A program made the translations under genes and the position numbers. The notes beneath the pieces were generated by a model. That model had not been told where the DNA came from. It saw only the letters and a list, made by a program, of their open reading frames with translations, and searched no databases. A DNA stretch of 64,000 bases from Epinephelus fuscoguttatus (taxonomy: Eukaryota > Chordata > Actinopteri > Perciformes > Serranidae), in the NCBI RefSeq assembly GCF_011397635.1, contig NC_064766.1, positions 42,707,600 to 42,771,599 on the forward strand, written 5' to 3'. Shown here piece by piece: positions 1-11,500 of this stretch. The stretch's first letter is position 1. Every line of letters starts with the position of its first letter.

Positions 1-202
1 ATCGCGCATCATGTTGTGACAGCAGCTTCGGAGGGACTTTTGAGAAGGGTGGTGTCTGCTCTTCCTCACTGCGAGACGCTGATGGTGCTTTGAGCTGGGT
101 GTCAAGCTCGCTCTGTTTTATTTCTAACTTCCGCTAGCTCTGTTAGCCTTATGTTAACAGGTTGTCCTGCTCTCTGTCCTGTTGTAGCTGAGGCCACAGC
201 TC

Positions 203-1400
203 GTGGTTTCTTTGGCTTTGCTGATTTTTCTCAGGGTCCCGTCTCCATTGGCGAGTGACCATGGCAGTGGCAAAGGGGTTCTGGCAAGGGAATTGGAGAA
301 GCAAGTCTTACCAGCAGAGACCATCCCTGAGCCGTCTGCTACCATCATCAATGGAATGAGTCTGGTTCAGAAGATGAAGGGCAATGAGCAGACCTTCTCT
401 TAACTTGCAGACTGAGTCCTGAATCAAATCCTACATGAAGGAGCCAGAGGACTGATGTGGTCTTCGATGTATATCGGAAGGAATCAATCAAGAATGCAGA
501 GAGAGAGAATTAGGGGTGCACCCCAGGAATACAGTTCCGAAACATTGCACCAGGTCACTGGATTCAGCAATGGAGAAGGTTTCTCAGGAGCTCAGCCAAC
601 AAGACAAACCTCATAAAGTTCTTGGTGGCTGAGTTGAAGACACCCAAGCTGAGACACAAGCTGAATGACAAGCAGCTGTACATCGCCAGTGAGGAAAGCT
701 GCTTGCACATCACCAGATCAGTGGGCAGAAGTTGAGGGCCTGCAGTCAAACCAAGAGGAGGCTGACACAAGAATCATTTTGTATGCAGCCCATGCTGCAA
801 TGGAAGGCTACAGTGCTGTTGTAGTAGCAGCTGATGACACTGCTGTGCTGGTGCTCTGCCTGGCATTCTCTGCTGATTTCTCCTGTTCCTTATTCCAGAG
901 ATGTGGAACAAAGAACCAGGTTAGGTATCCTGATATCACCAAGCTACGTCAGGGGCTGGGAGACGGTGTCTGTAATGCTCTGGGTGGCATGCATGCATTC
1001 ACTCCGATGCAATACTGTGAGTGCCTTCGCAGGCTGTGTTAAGCACCGAGCCTTGAAGCTTATCACAAGATCAGAGCATTTCCAAGAAGTGTTCCTTGAG
1101 CTGGGGCAGTCCTGGGAAGTATCCCCTGACCTGTTCAAGAGGCTGCAAACATTCACATGTAAATTGTACTCAGCACCTGCGACGACAGAGGACATCAACA
1201 CAGCCCGCTACCAACTTTTCTGCGGACGGCATGGGGAGCTTGAATCTAGCCAGCTACCACCATGCAAGGACCGCCTCTTTATGCGTGCTATGCGTGCCAG
1301 CAGACGCGTGTCAGCTCACACTGGAATGGATGTGGGGGTCTCCAGCCCCTGAGGCAGTGCTGCAGCTGCAGTCGTAGACGCAAGCTGCCAGTGCATGAGC
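203..1400 (+). pseudogene. Decayed copy of a multicopy, transposon-like fish ORF family
   Basis: Coding-like sequence can be followed in one direction from about 203 to 1400 but needs several frame changes. One open piece at about 203-403 includes the string ETIPEPSATI. A second at 665-1042 has EEADTRIIL followed by VVVAADDTAVLVL. A third, in another frame at about 1000-1300, has FTCKLYSAP and ARYQLFCGR. The EADTR plus D-T-x-V pattern recurs in a large family of uncharacterised proteins in fish and invertebrate genomes that behave like repeats, as I remember it. I cannot name a function. Frame breaks near 400, 740 and 1010 and the lack of clean splice sites make an active gene unlikely. Confidence 0.5.
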
Positions 1401-1856
1401 AAAGGCTTGAAATGTACCAACCTGTACAAGTTGCAAACATGTGACAATCAAGCCCAAGAGGATAACCTGACATGATGATCACAGATACAGACCTGACTGA
1501 CTCAGAAACTGATGACTGATCTTGAGTCGGGCCTTGAAATAATCTGAATACTGTACTCGTGTGCTCCACATTCTTTCACATAAGGATCATCATCTATTTT
1601 TTCTAGTTCTATGTTCAAATGATTGCTTCAAAAGTAAAAAGTGTTGATTTGTTTCTTGAGTATCATTTTCCTTAAATTCAGAAACATCAGTCTTGCAGCT
1701 GAATCATATGGTTATTATCACCGTAGGCACAGGGATCTTGATATAGATAAACCTTTCATGTTTTATGGACATGAAACACCATACACACATAAACACACAT
1801 ATATTTCCAGAACTATATGGGCTACACCCATAATTACTCTGGTGTGAATAGATATA

Positions 1857-2262
1857 TTCATTCATTCATCTTCTAACCACTTCATCCTCTTGAGGGTCGC
1901 AGGGGGGCTGGAGCCTATCCCAGCTGACACTGGGTGAGAGGCAGGGTTCACCCTGGACAGGTCACCAGACTATCACAGGGCTGACACATAGAGACAGACA
2001 ACCATTCACACTCACATTCACACCTACGGACAATTTAGAGTCACCAATTAACCTGCATGTCTTTGGACTGTGGGAGGAAGCTGGAGCACCTGGAGAGAAC
2101 CCACGCTGACACAGGGAGAACATGTCAGAGCACCTGGAGGAAACCCACGCTGACACGGGGAGAACATGCAAACTCTGCACAGAAGGGCTCCCACGCCCGG
2201 GATCGAACCGGCAACCCTCTTGCTGTGAGGCGAGAGTGCTAACCACCACACCACCGTGCCGC
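1857..2262. repeat. Common teleost interspersed repeat (LINE 3' end or SINE-like)
   Basis: The block runs from an ATTCATTCATCTTCTAACC start to a CACCACACCACCGTGCCGCC end and contains the phrases CTTTGGACTGTGGGAGGA and GGGATCGAACC. I recognise this as one of the most abundant dispersed sequences in fish genomes, probably a LINE 3' end. The exact family name is not certain. An internal segment (about 2083-2168, phrase CACCTGGAG..AACCCACGCTGACAC) is present twice in tandem, apparently a private duplication of this copy. Confidence 0.6.
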
Positions 2263-2806
2263 CCCTGAATAGATACAGAACAGACAAATTAAAATGTCAG
2301 TTCTTAAATATCTGAAGAATGTATTGGATTGATTTAGACAGCCTGAGTAGTTAACAAACACCATAGCACCAAATAGGCACCATACACAGTCAATGGGTTT
2401 CCGCTACAGGGGTCCATATATTCAGTGCATGATAACCATCACTAAGCTACCAGTCTGCAGTGGCTATCATGCCAATCAATAATGTAGACATATATAGGAC
2501 AAAGAAAATATCAACAAGAATTTGCTCACCTTTTCTATTATGATCGGTGGTCTGGCTCATGGACTATCTTCCCTCTGCGCGAGGCTGCGCTGCACGGCCC
2601 GGTGACGTGGACGCCAGCTGGGCATCCTGAGGGATGGTTATCCACAGCCTCCAGCCCCGGTGTGGTCTCTCCGTTTTCCACTGCTGCTGCACATCATCAT
2701 GTCACATGCTGAGCTCCTTCCTCAACTGGTTAAATTGCACAGTAACTCCGCTGTGTGTTCATACAGCTTTGGGTCCTCCATCTAATCACAACTCTACTTT
2801 GGTTTG

Positions 2807-2842
<36 letters not shown>

Positions 2843-3435
2843 ATCCTGTTTTAACTGTACAACCTATCTGCCCGAGTGTCCCACCACAAGTGGTATTCAT
2901 TTTGTTTTGTGCTTGCGCAGTGTGTGGCAGACTTCCCCAGTGGTGGTTTCCCCCTCACTCCCCTTAATTTGGTGTGGCACGTGGTGGTTTGGTTTGTAGT
3001 GATTTTCTTTGGTTTGCGTTGTGTCCCTTACCTTTGCTTTAGTCTGTCCGCCTGAGTCAAGTAGCCTGCTAGCCCTGTTCCTGCCATTTGGTTAACTTTT
3101 TACCACAATCAACAGTGGTTTTCATTTGACACTCAGGCCATGTATTTTTGACATCTTTATGTTCTTCTAAACCATAGTAAAATTTTAATCAATAAACATT
3201 TGTTATTACATTTGGAAGTCCGTCTCACGTCCTCTATATATACTGGTCTAACGAATCTGTGTGACCTTCTGTTAGTAAGAGTACGGTTTAGAGTGTATTT
3301 CCTGGGATGCAATTTGGTGTTGTCGGACAATTTCCCTCTCCTCTCCATTTGGCCACACTTGTCCTTGACTTGAACTTTTGCTTGTGACAACTCACTAACA
3401 TCGTTGTAACACAAAGAAGCCCAAAGAATAATCAT
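2263..3435. other. Unannotated spacer with a short TG microsatellite
   Basis: No coding region is supported here. A (TG)n microsatellite lies at about 2814-2842. The ORFs crossing the stretch are short and look random in composition. Confidence 0.5.
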
Positions 3436-3521
3436 GTCAGCTAACAGCTAACTCGAGCGGCTCGGGTGCAAGACGTCCACTGAATGCCACTCCAACTAAA
3501 CACCCACCGGCTAAGAAGCTG

Positions 3522-4166
3522 GTGACAGAAGTGGAGCCCTCCCTTGCTGATGTTTTAGCCACCGTAAGAAACCTGGGTAACAAGGTGGGAGATTTTGGTA
3601 AACAACTTAAAGAAAGCTCCGACATGTTTGCCAGCATGTTACAGCATGTGGAGATGAACTCAGTCAAAATCACTGAATGCAAAGCCAAAATGGAAATGCC
3701 AGAAAAAGAGCATCCAGACCTGAAGAAAGAAAATGCTGAACTAAAAGAAAAAGTACTCGAAGTGGAAAGATCCAAACACTGCTGCAACTTGAGACTTTCT
3801 GGCCTCAAAGAAAAAGGAGAAAATGTCAAAGAGAAAATCCAAGAGCTTCTTCTTTCCACAATGGGAGGAAGAGATTGAAGATGTTATCGACTCAGTTCAC
3901 CGCATCAGAAGGAGAGAAGGAGGACGGAGCCGCCAGGTCATCATGCAGCTTCTGAGGAGACGCCACCAGGATGCAGTATGGAAAGCAACCAAAGACTCTC
4001 CGTGTGCAAGGAACAAGATCTTCGCTTTGTGCAGGTTTTCACCGAGGAGGATCGGCAGGCAAGAGAACAGCTATGGCCGAAAATCAAGCAAGTTAGATTG
4101 CTGGGTCAGGTGGCGTTTCACAAAGGCCACGTGGCGGTAATTGATGGACATACAGTCACGGCTTAG
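3522..4166 (+). pseudogene. L1-type LINE ORF1 remnant (coiled coil plus RNA-binding region)
   Basis: The translation begins with a heptad-like, Lys/Glu-rich coiled coil (about 3580-3770). It continues into NLRLSGLKEKGENVKEK and then VHRIRR, VIMQLLRRRHQDAVWKA and DRQAREQLWPKI. These match the order of the coiled coil, RRM and C-terminal domain of L1 ORF1 proteins (the Transposase_22 family), which bind LINE RNA. Two frameshifts are needed, near 3850-3880 and near 3980-4020, so the copy is dead. The final residues and stop (about 4166) are intact, and the same 3' part is repeated 784 bases downstream. Confidence 0.75.
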
Positions 4167-4469
4167 TTTGTCATTCCCGAAGTTTGATAAAAAAAAGTCA
4201 TTTCAACACTAAGCTGATAACACATGTGGTTCTATGACAGGCACAAGCTGGTTCTGTTTAGCTTCATGTGTCTGTTTCTCTCCTCACTATGCAAAGTCAC
4301 TTTATAACAACACTGTAACGTGTAAGAATGGGGAGGAAAGTTCATTCACATTTGACCCTCATGCTCACTCCAAGGACCATCTTCAAGATGCATTTTTGGG
4401 ACTTGCTTCAAGTTCTTTTTTTCCCTCACTAAAACCTTCAGACAAAAGTAAGCTCCCAGTTTTGTTTTG

Positions 4470-4630
4470 TTTTTTCCCTGTTAAAGGGTTTTTTGGGGAG
4501 TTTTTCCTGATCAGCTGTGAGGGTCATAAGGACAGAGGGATGTCGTATGCTGTAAAGCCCTGTGAGGCAAACTGTGATTTGTGATATTGGGCTTTATAAA
4601 TAAAATTGATTGATTGATTGATTGATTGAT
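4470..4630 (+). mobile_element. 5'-truncated L2-type LINE 3' tail
   Basis: The run TTTTTTGGGGAGTTTTTCCT, then the TGTCGTATGCTGTAAAGCCC and GATATTGGGCTTTATAAA phrases and an ATTGATTGATTG tail, match the 3' end of the longer L2 element at 57225-61575 in this window. It is the end that is always kept after 5' truncation. Confidence 0.8.
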
Positions 4631-5253
4631 AAAACCTTTGTCTCTAATTTGCACATTGTTTAATTCATTGGTTTGTTTTTCTGTTTTCTCTTAAAAACAA
4701 TCTTAATCTTGAGCCGCCAGGTCATCATGCAGCTTCTGAGGAGACGCCACCAGGATGCAGTATGGAAAGCAACCAAAGACTCTCCGTGTGCAAGGAACAA
4801 GATCTTCGCTTTGTGCAGGTTTTCACCGAGGAGGATCGGCAGGCAAGAGAACAGCTATGGCCGAAAATCAAGCAAGTTAGATTGCTGGGTCAGGTGGCGT
4901 TTCACAAAGGCCACGTGGCGGTAATTGATGGACATACAGTCACGGCTTAGTTTGTCATTCCCGAAGTTTGATAAAAAAAAGTCATTTCAACACTAAGCTG
5001 ATAACACATGTGGTTCTATGACAGGCACAAGCTGGTTCTGTTTAGCTTCATGTGTCTGTTTCTCTCCTCACTATGCAAAGTCACTTTATAACAACACTGT
5101 AACGTGTAAGAATGGGGAGGAAAGTTCATTCACATTTGACCCTCATGCTCACTCCAAGGACCATCTTCAAGATGCATTTTTGGGACTTGCTTCAAGTTCT
5201 TTTTTTCCCTCACTAAAACCTTCAGACAAAAGTAAGCTCCCAGTTTTGTTTTG

Positions 5254-5414
5254 TTTTTTCCCTGTTAAAGGGTTTTTTGGGGAGTTTTTCCTGATCAGCT
5301 GTGAGGGTCATAAGGACAGAGGGATGTCGTATGCTGTAAAGCCCTGTGAGGCAAACTGTGATTTGTGATATTGGGCTTTATAAATAAAATTGATTGATTG
5401 ATTGATTGATTGAT
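5254..5414 (+). mobile_element. L2-type LINE 3' tail, second copy made by the 784-bp duplication
   Basis: Same sequence as at 4470-4630, carried along in the tandem duplication and not inserted independently. Confidence 0.8.
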
Positions 5415-5514
5415 AAAACCTTTGTCTCTAATTTGCACATTGTTTAATTCATTGGTTTGTTTTTCTGTTTTCTCTTAAAAACAATCTTAATCTTTCAACA
5501 GTTCATGCCAGGGG

Positions 5515-6490
5515 CCTGAGAGACGATCTAAAAAGAAAATGTACAAAGATTGGGTGTTTCTGTCATTTCAGGAGATGAGTGAACTTTTCAGTATGAAGGA
5601 GAAGGGAGATTTTTGGAAGTACCTCCAATTATGAAGTAGTATCAGAGCCACAGGCATCAAATCAGGCGAAGGGGAAAATATAGTAAAACATTTTTTGAGT
5701 TGCCTAGATCTGCTCACTCTGCCTCAGTCCTTTACAATATGGCTGCAGATGCTCAGTGTGGAAAGTATGAACATTTAAGATTAACTTGGCAAAAAGATCT
5801 AAACTGTAACATTGAAGAAGATGCATGGAAAGACATAGTAACAAATACAGGATGGTCCATCAGGGATGCCCGGGGTAGACTAGCCACACAGGTACTATTA
5901 CACACCAGTAAGACTTCACAGAATGGGTTTGTTACAGAGCAACTTATGTTGGAAGTGTAAGGCAGAGGCAGGAACCTTCTTACACTCACTGTGGGAATGC
6001 CCTTTGGGTTTTCCTTTTTGGAAAAAAGTCATTGTAAAACTGAGTGAATGGCTTCAAAAATCCTTGCTGGAATCCCCCCATCTTTGTCTCCTAGGGGATA
6101 GGTCAGAGTTACCACCAGGAATGTTAAAAGTAGAATTCGGTGTGGCACTGACAGGCGTCATCACTGCAGCTAGAATGATTCTTCACCACTGGAAGAGTCA
6201 GACTCAACCAGCACTTACTGACTGGGTTAAGATGATTACCGATAATGCCTCTATGAACTGATGATAGCTAAGTTAAATGATAACAAAGGAAAATTTTTCC
6301 AGGTCTGGGGTGATTTTTTGAATCACCCGTCATGGCTGAGGATTTATGAGCTCTAGTATTTTGTATGATGATGTGCTGTCTTGTTATATTTATGTGCTGA
6401 GATGTATAATTTTGTTTAATTGTATTTTATTTTACATGATTGTTTTGTTTACGTTTGTTGAAACCAAAATTCAAATAAAATCTTAAATGA
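5515..6490 (+). pseudogene. L1-type LINE ORF2 C-terminal remnant
   Basis: Reading frames at 5700-5960 and 5923-6261 join, after a frame change near 5925, into the C terminus of a LINE ORF2. They include the Cys/His-rich knuckle CWKCKAEAGTFLHSLWECP, placed where L1-clade elements have it. The frame ends at about 6261 and is followed by an AT-rich 3' region with AATAAAATC near 6474. The reverse transcriptase core is absent, so this is a 5'-truncated, dead insertion. Confidence 0.65.
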
Positions 6491-6554
6491 CAAAAACAAA
6501 AGCTTCTTTCAGACATCAAAAAAAAAACAATATTACAACTCACAGACAGATATC

Positions 6555-8300
6555 ACACAGAAAATGTAATATTAGGTGGTGACACTCAAAAGTGGGAGTT
6601 TCTGAAATATAAAATCTGCCAGTACTCAATCTCCTTCAGCAAACACGTCAAAAAGATAAATGGATTGGAATCATAAAAGAGATTCATTTGATTAGCATCA
6701 AATCAATATTAACAGAGAACGACAAAAATAAACTCTTCATTACGATCCAGACTTGATAGAATTTATGAATGAAAAGCTAGAGGGGCATTTATCAGGTCCA
6801 GATCTAAGTGGATCGAAGAAGGAGAAAAAAACTGCATATTTCTGCAGACTGGAAAACAGACGACAGGAGAGGAATCCCATCAAAACTCTCACAATCCATG
6901 GTGCAGACTGCACAGACCCTGAATTAACTGCATTCTATCAAAACCTATACAGCTCATCCTTCTCCACAGATTCTGACTCATCCTTGGATAAAATTAAGGA
7001 TCTTATTCCTCAAACTGACAGTGGCTTCAAGGAAGAATGTGAGAAGGATTTTACTATGGAGGAATTAGACAAAGCAGTCCGGTGCTTAAGACTGGATAAC
7101 TCTGCTGGCCCCAATGGTCTAACAGACAATTTTTACAGACACTTTTGGGGTCTGCTTAGAAATCTTTTTTTCCAAGTCTTTAGAGAAGCTACAACCAGTC
7201 AGCATGAAACAAGGCATCGTTACACTCGAACCAAAGCCAGGTAAAGGTTATGAGATAATTATTGTCCTATTTCACAACTAAACCACGACTCTAAGTTGCT
7301 AACATATATTTACACCAACAGATTAAAAGGAAGTCTGGACCAAATGACTAGTGAAACACAAACAGGACTTGTAAGCAACTAGACAACAACACATTTGGAA
7401 AACAACACCGTAAGGACATGTCTTAGACAACATAACTTGCACACATGCTCAATTTGATGAAGTTATCAGAGCGATCCCTGAGTCAGTCAGAATGTCAGTC
7501 CAAAACATAGAAACACACTCAGGTGTGATGAATCCACCTGCACTTAATTTTAATGTTCTGAGTTTCTGGCTGAGGAAAAATGAAGTCATAGGTAATCACC
7601 TGAACAATAGAAACTCCATTATCCAGCTCTTTTCTAAATCAGACATCATCAAATTGAACTAAATCTATAACTTATCCAGGAGGCCCCAAGACAAAAAAGT
7701 TGATTTGGTGATTATGAATAATATCTATCGATCCAATGAGCTGCTGAGAATGAGATTTGGTATTTATCATAATAACTGTGTCTTCTGTGAAACTGAAACT
7801 ACTGATCATCTGTTCGTCCACTGCACACACTCTGCAGGACTTTTTGGGAGGATCTGCAGGACTGGCTATCAACCAAAATCCAACTTACTCCTCTCACACG
7901 AGAAAATGTCATGTCTGGTACTGACATAAAGGACACTTAGTGTGATCTGATTCTGAACAACCTGATACTCATGGCCAAACTCCAAATGGAGGAAAACAAA
8001 GGCCCTTTTTTCTGTTTTTGAAAAAGACTCTTAAGGACAATCACCTCAGTGATTTGAGACTAATGGAAAAAAAGTCTCTCCTCACAGCATATGAAAAACT
8101 GAAAATATTCGAGGATCCTCAGAGAAAGTGTGCACAACTATTAATTTGCTTTATTTGTTTTAATTATTTTATTTTCACCATCATTTATGTTATTGACTTT
8201 ATTTTAAATGTTAAATGTGCCTTGTAGGTTGAGAGGTGTTCATTGTGGTTTGTATGCCTTTATGTTTTGTAAATAATTAATTTTCAATTAAAAAATTATC
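6555..8300 (+). pseudogene. Second L1-type LINE ORF2 remnant, internally deleted
   Basis: The open stretch 6753-7244 contains KTAYFCRLENRRQERN and LDNSAGPNGLTDNFYRHFW, the linker and first reverse transcriptase motif of L1 ORF2. The sequence continues, with stops, as NYCPISQL-like and LTYIYTNRLK-like motifs to about 7375. The catalytic YADD segment is missing. Sequence resumes at about 7690-7920 with a C-terminal knuckle-like CVFCETETTDHLFVHC and ends in an AT-rich 3' tail before 8300. A truncated non-LTR insertion is the best reading. Confidence 0.6.
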
Positions 8301-8304
8301 ATGG

Positions 8305-8539
8305 TACTCTGTGGACGGGGAGCTTTTATTTTGAAGGTGAGTCAGTCGGACGGGATGTTTCCGTAAAGCTGGTGTGCTAACTGCTAACAGCTAGTTAACT
8401 CTGATAAACTACCGACCCGTCCAGTTCGTGACCCGGCGGACAGAAGAACGGACCGGACGGAGCTCTCCGGGTTTCTCTCATGGTGCTGCTCCGGTAAAGA
8501 AGCTTCTAGAAGCTGCTCGTGCACGCGCACACCATCTCC
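8305..8539 (+). promoter_or_regulatory. CDYL 5' UTR and proximal promoter region
   Basis: The sequence becomes GC-rich and CpG-rich (CCGACCCGTCC, GACCGGACGGAGC) just before the CDYL start codon, in contrast to the AT-rich LINE debris upstream. No TATA box is evident. A CpG-type promoter is an inference from composition and position. Confidence 0.45.
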
Positions 8540-8563
8540 ATGGCTACGGAAGAGTTATACGAG
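8540..8563 (+). CDS. cdyl: cdyl coding exon 1
   Basis: ATG in a good context (tccATGG) followed by eight codons, MATEELYE, then donor GTGACG. The peptide runs straight into the chromodomain of exon 2, as in the short CDYL isoform. Ends in phase 0. Confidence 0.85.
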
Positions 8564-11500
8564 GTGACGCGAGCTAATGCTAACATGCTAATGGTAGCTA
8601 AGGGCAGAGTTAACTTTGCAAATGTTTCGAGCTTAGGGGGAAATAAAGTAAAGTGGTTGATTAGGAAATACTCAACCCTTAAGTAAAAGTTAGTCAGCTA
8701 ACTACAGGCTGAGATAGCTTCTGCCATTAGCTCCTATAGAGTTAGCTTCTGTCATTAGCTCCTATAGAGTTCTTTTCGACAACTATCTCCTACAGTTAGC
8801 TTCTGTCATTAGTTCTTATAAAGTTAGCTTCTGTCATTAGCTCCCATAAAGTTAGCTTCTGTCATTAGCTCCCATAAAGTTAGCTTCTGTCATTAGCTCC
8901 CATAGAGTTAGCTTCTGTCATTAGCTCCTATAAAGTTAGCTTCTGTCATTAGCTCTTATAAAGTTAGCTTCTGTCATTAGCTCCTATAGAGTTAGCTTCT
9001 GTTATTAGCTCCTATAGAGTTAGCTTCTGTAACTATCTCCTACAGAGTTAGCTTCTGTTATTAGCCCTTATAAAGTTAGCTTCTGTCATTAGCTCCTATA
9101 GAGTTAACTTCTGTAACTATCTCCTACATAGTTAACTTCTGTCATTAACTCCTATAAAGTTAGCTTCTGTCATTAGCTCCTATAGAGTTAGCTTCTGTCA
9201 TTAGCTCCTATAGAGTTAGCTTCTGTCATTAGCTCTTACAAAGTTAGCTTCTGTCATTAGCTCCTATAGAGTTCTCTTCGACAACTATCTCCTACAGTTA
9301 GCTTCTGTCATTAGCTCTTATAAAGTTAGCTTCTGTCATTAGCTCCTATAGAGTTCTCTTCGACAACTATCTCCTACAGTTAGCTTCTGTCATTAGCTCT
9401 TATAAAGTTAGCTTCTGTCATTAGCTCCTATAGAGTTCTCTTCGACAACTATCTCCTACAGTTAGCTTCTGTCATTAGCTCTTATAAAGTTAGCTTCTGT
9501 CATTAGCTCCTATAGAGTTAGCTTCTGTCATTAGCTCCTATAGAGTTAGCTTCTGTTATTAGCTCCCGTAGAGTTAGCTTCTGTTGTCAGCTCCTGTAGA
9601 GTTAGCTTCTGTCATTAGCTCCTATAGAGTTAGCTTCTGTTATTAGCTCCCGTAGAGTTAGCTTCTGTTGTTAGCTCCTGTAGAGTTAGCTTCTGTCATT
9701 AGCAGATCTGCTTCATTTTCTCTTTTAACCTTTTCACTCTCTGACATCAGCTGTAGATGATGACATCATTGGGTCAGACTGAATGTTGACTCCACTCATT
9801 GACCTGGGGCCAGTCCAGTAACGGGCACATTGTCCGGTGTGTTTCCTCCTGCAGGTGGAGAGGATTGTGGACAGGAGGAAGAATAAGAAGGGGAAGGTGG
9901 AGTACCTGGTCAGGTGGAGAGGTTACGGTGCAGAGGGCGACACCTGGGAGCCTGAGACTCACCTGTCCTCCTGCATGGTCTACGTCCACGACTTTAACCG
10001 TCAGTACGCTCAGCGTCAGAGGGATACCACGTTACTGCGTTCCACCCGCAGCTCACCCAGCCTACACTGCAGCCCCGCCCACAGACTGCCTTGCAGGCCG
10101 CCCACCTCCATTGCAGCACGCAGTGACGTCAGCAGTGACATCACAGGAGGCTGTGAGCAGGTGAAACCTGGTCTCAGCCCGGCTTTACTGCCCTCCGCTG
10201 GACTGACCCGCCCAGCCTCCGTCGGCTCCCAGCAGCCCTCGCCAGCAGGCAGATTCAGCAGCAGTCTGATGTCAGCGTCTCCGGCTGGCTCGGCCCGCCG
10301 CAGCGTGGACCTATCCAAGACCGGCATCAAGATCCTTGTTCCTAAGAGTCCCATGAACAGTCGTCTGGACTCAGAGGACTCTCCCAGCGAGGCGGCTCAC
10401 AGCCTGGAGGCCGGAGCTCAGGAGGCTCACCTGGTCCCACCTGAGGTTGCCCTGCTGGAGAAACCTGCAGGCGTCCAGCTGGGGCCCGGAGAGGAGAGGG
10501 CCCGCATGGGGACCAGACCCCGCAGCCAGAACCCCCTGCCCCCACCCCGGGTACCCGTCACACCTGCTGCCATGCGCTCCCTTAGCGGCACAGGTAAGGT
10601 CATTGGTCATCAGCAGGTTACAAATCTGAGAGGTAAACCCCTCAGTCGTCCACCTGGAGTGGACATAATCCTATCCTGAGAACACAACAGGAAATACTGT
10701 TCACTGGTTTATTTTTAGAGCCCACCTTTAGTTTGAAAAGTTCACCCTCTCCAAGTCTGAACTTCTCTGTCCGTCAGAACAGGCGACTCCTCATTGGAAA
10801 TGACATAGAAACAAAGTATAATGATAACTATAGCAGCATCATATGCTTCAAAACTATTCACCTTTTTTTTGCCAGAAAAACCAGCATGTTTACTTTTTCC
10901 AGCTGGAGCAGGGCACGTAGTGACGATGTCACATCCAAAAACTTTATCACTTGTCGTTTTCTGACAGCAGTTACGGGCAATTATAAGAGAAACATTATAG
11001 GCTACTATTAGTTTTAAATTGTAATGATATTGAATTGAAAACTCAACTACACATACATAGGTGCTGGACAAACACTCATTATTTAGGCATTAAATAAATT
11101 ATATTTATTATTATATTAGGGCCCTATAGATCTATATGGGCGGCAGATTTTTTTTAATGACGGCAATGAAACTGATACCGTTGCTATTTTTAGATACCGC
11201 GAGAAACCTTATTACCGTATTATCGCCCAACCCTAGTGCAGAATAAATCTGTCCATGGTCTACTGGGACTCGTCGACACACAGGTCGAAGCTTTAAGCTC
11301 AGAAACCATGGTGACTGCAGTCTGATGATCTGCATCTCCTCCAGGTAACTCTGCACTGATGGAGGCTGTAGCTGCCAACGGGATGTCAGGTGTGCAGAGT
11401 GCTGTTACCGGGGTGACCAGCGCAACGGGGAAGCGACGTCTGGAGGAACGGTCTGCTTTTGACAAACGTCTGAGATTCAGCGTGCGACAAACAGAAAGCG

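Larger units (their letters stand above)
3927..5494 (+). repeat. 784-bp tandem duplication, two copies
   Basis: 3927-4710 and 4711-5494 read as the same sequence, beginning GAGCCGCCAGG and ending ACAATCTTAATCTT. ORFs of 62 and 116 codons are repeated without any amino acid change at an offset of exactly 784, and even the (TTGA)n tail has the same length. The duplicated segment holds the end of the L1 ORF1, an unassigned stretch and an L2-type 3' tail. Confidence 0.9.

Noticed and set aside
2048-2287. Short frames on the minus strand with repeated SPCQRGF
   Set aside because: They come from the internal duplication in the dispersed repeat at 1857-2262.
3437-3859. 140-codon minus-strand frame
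   Set aside because: Antisense shadow of the L1 ORF1 coiled-coil region, which has the family match.
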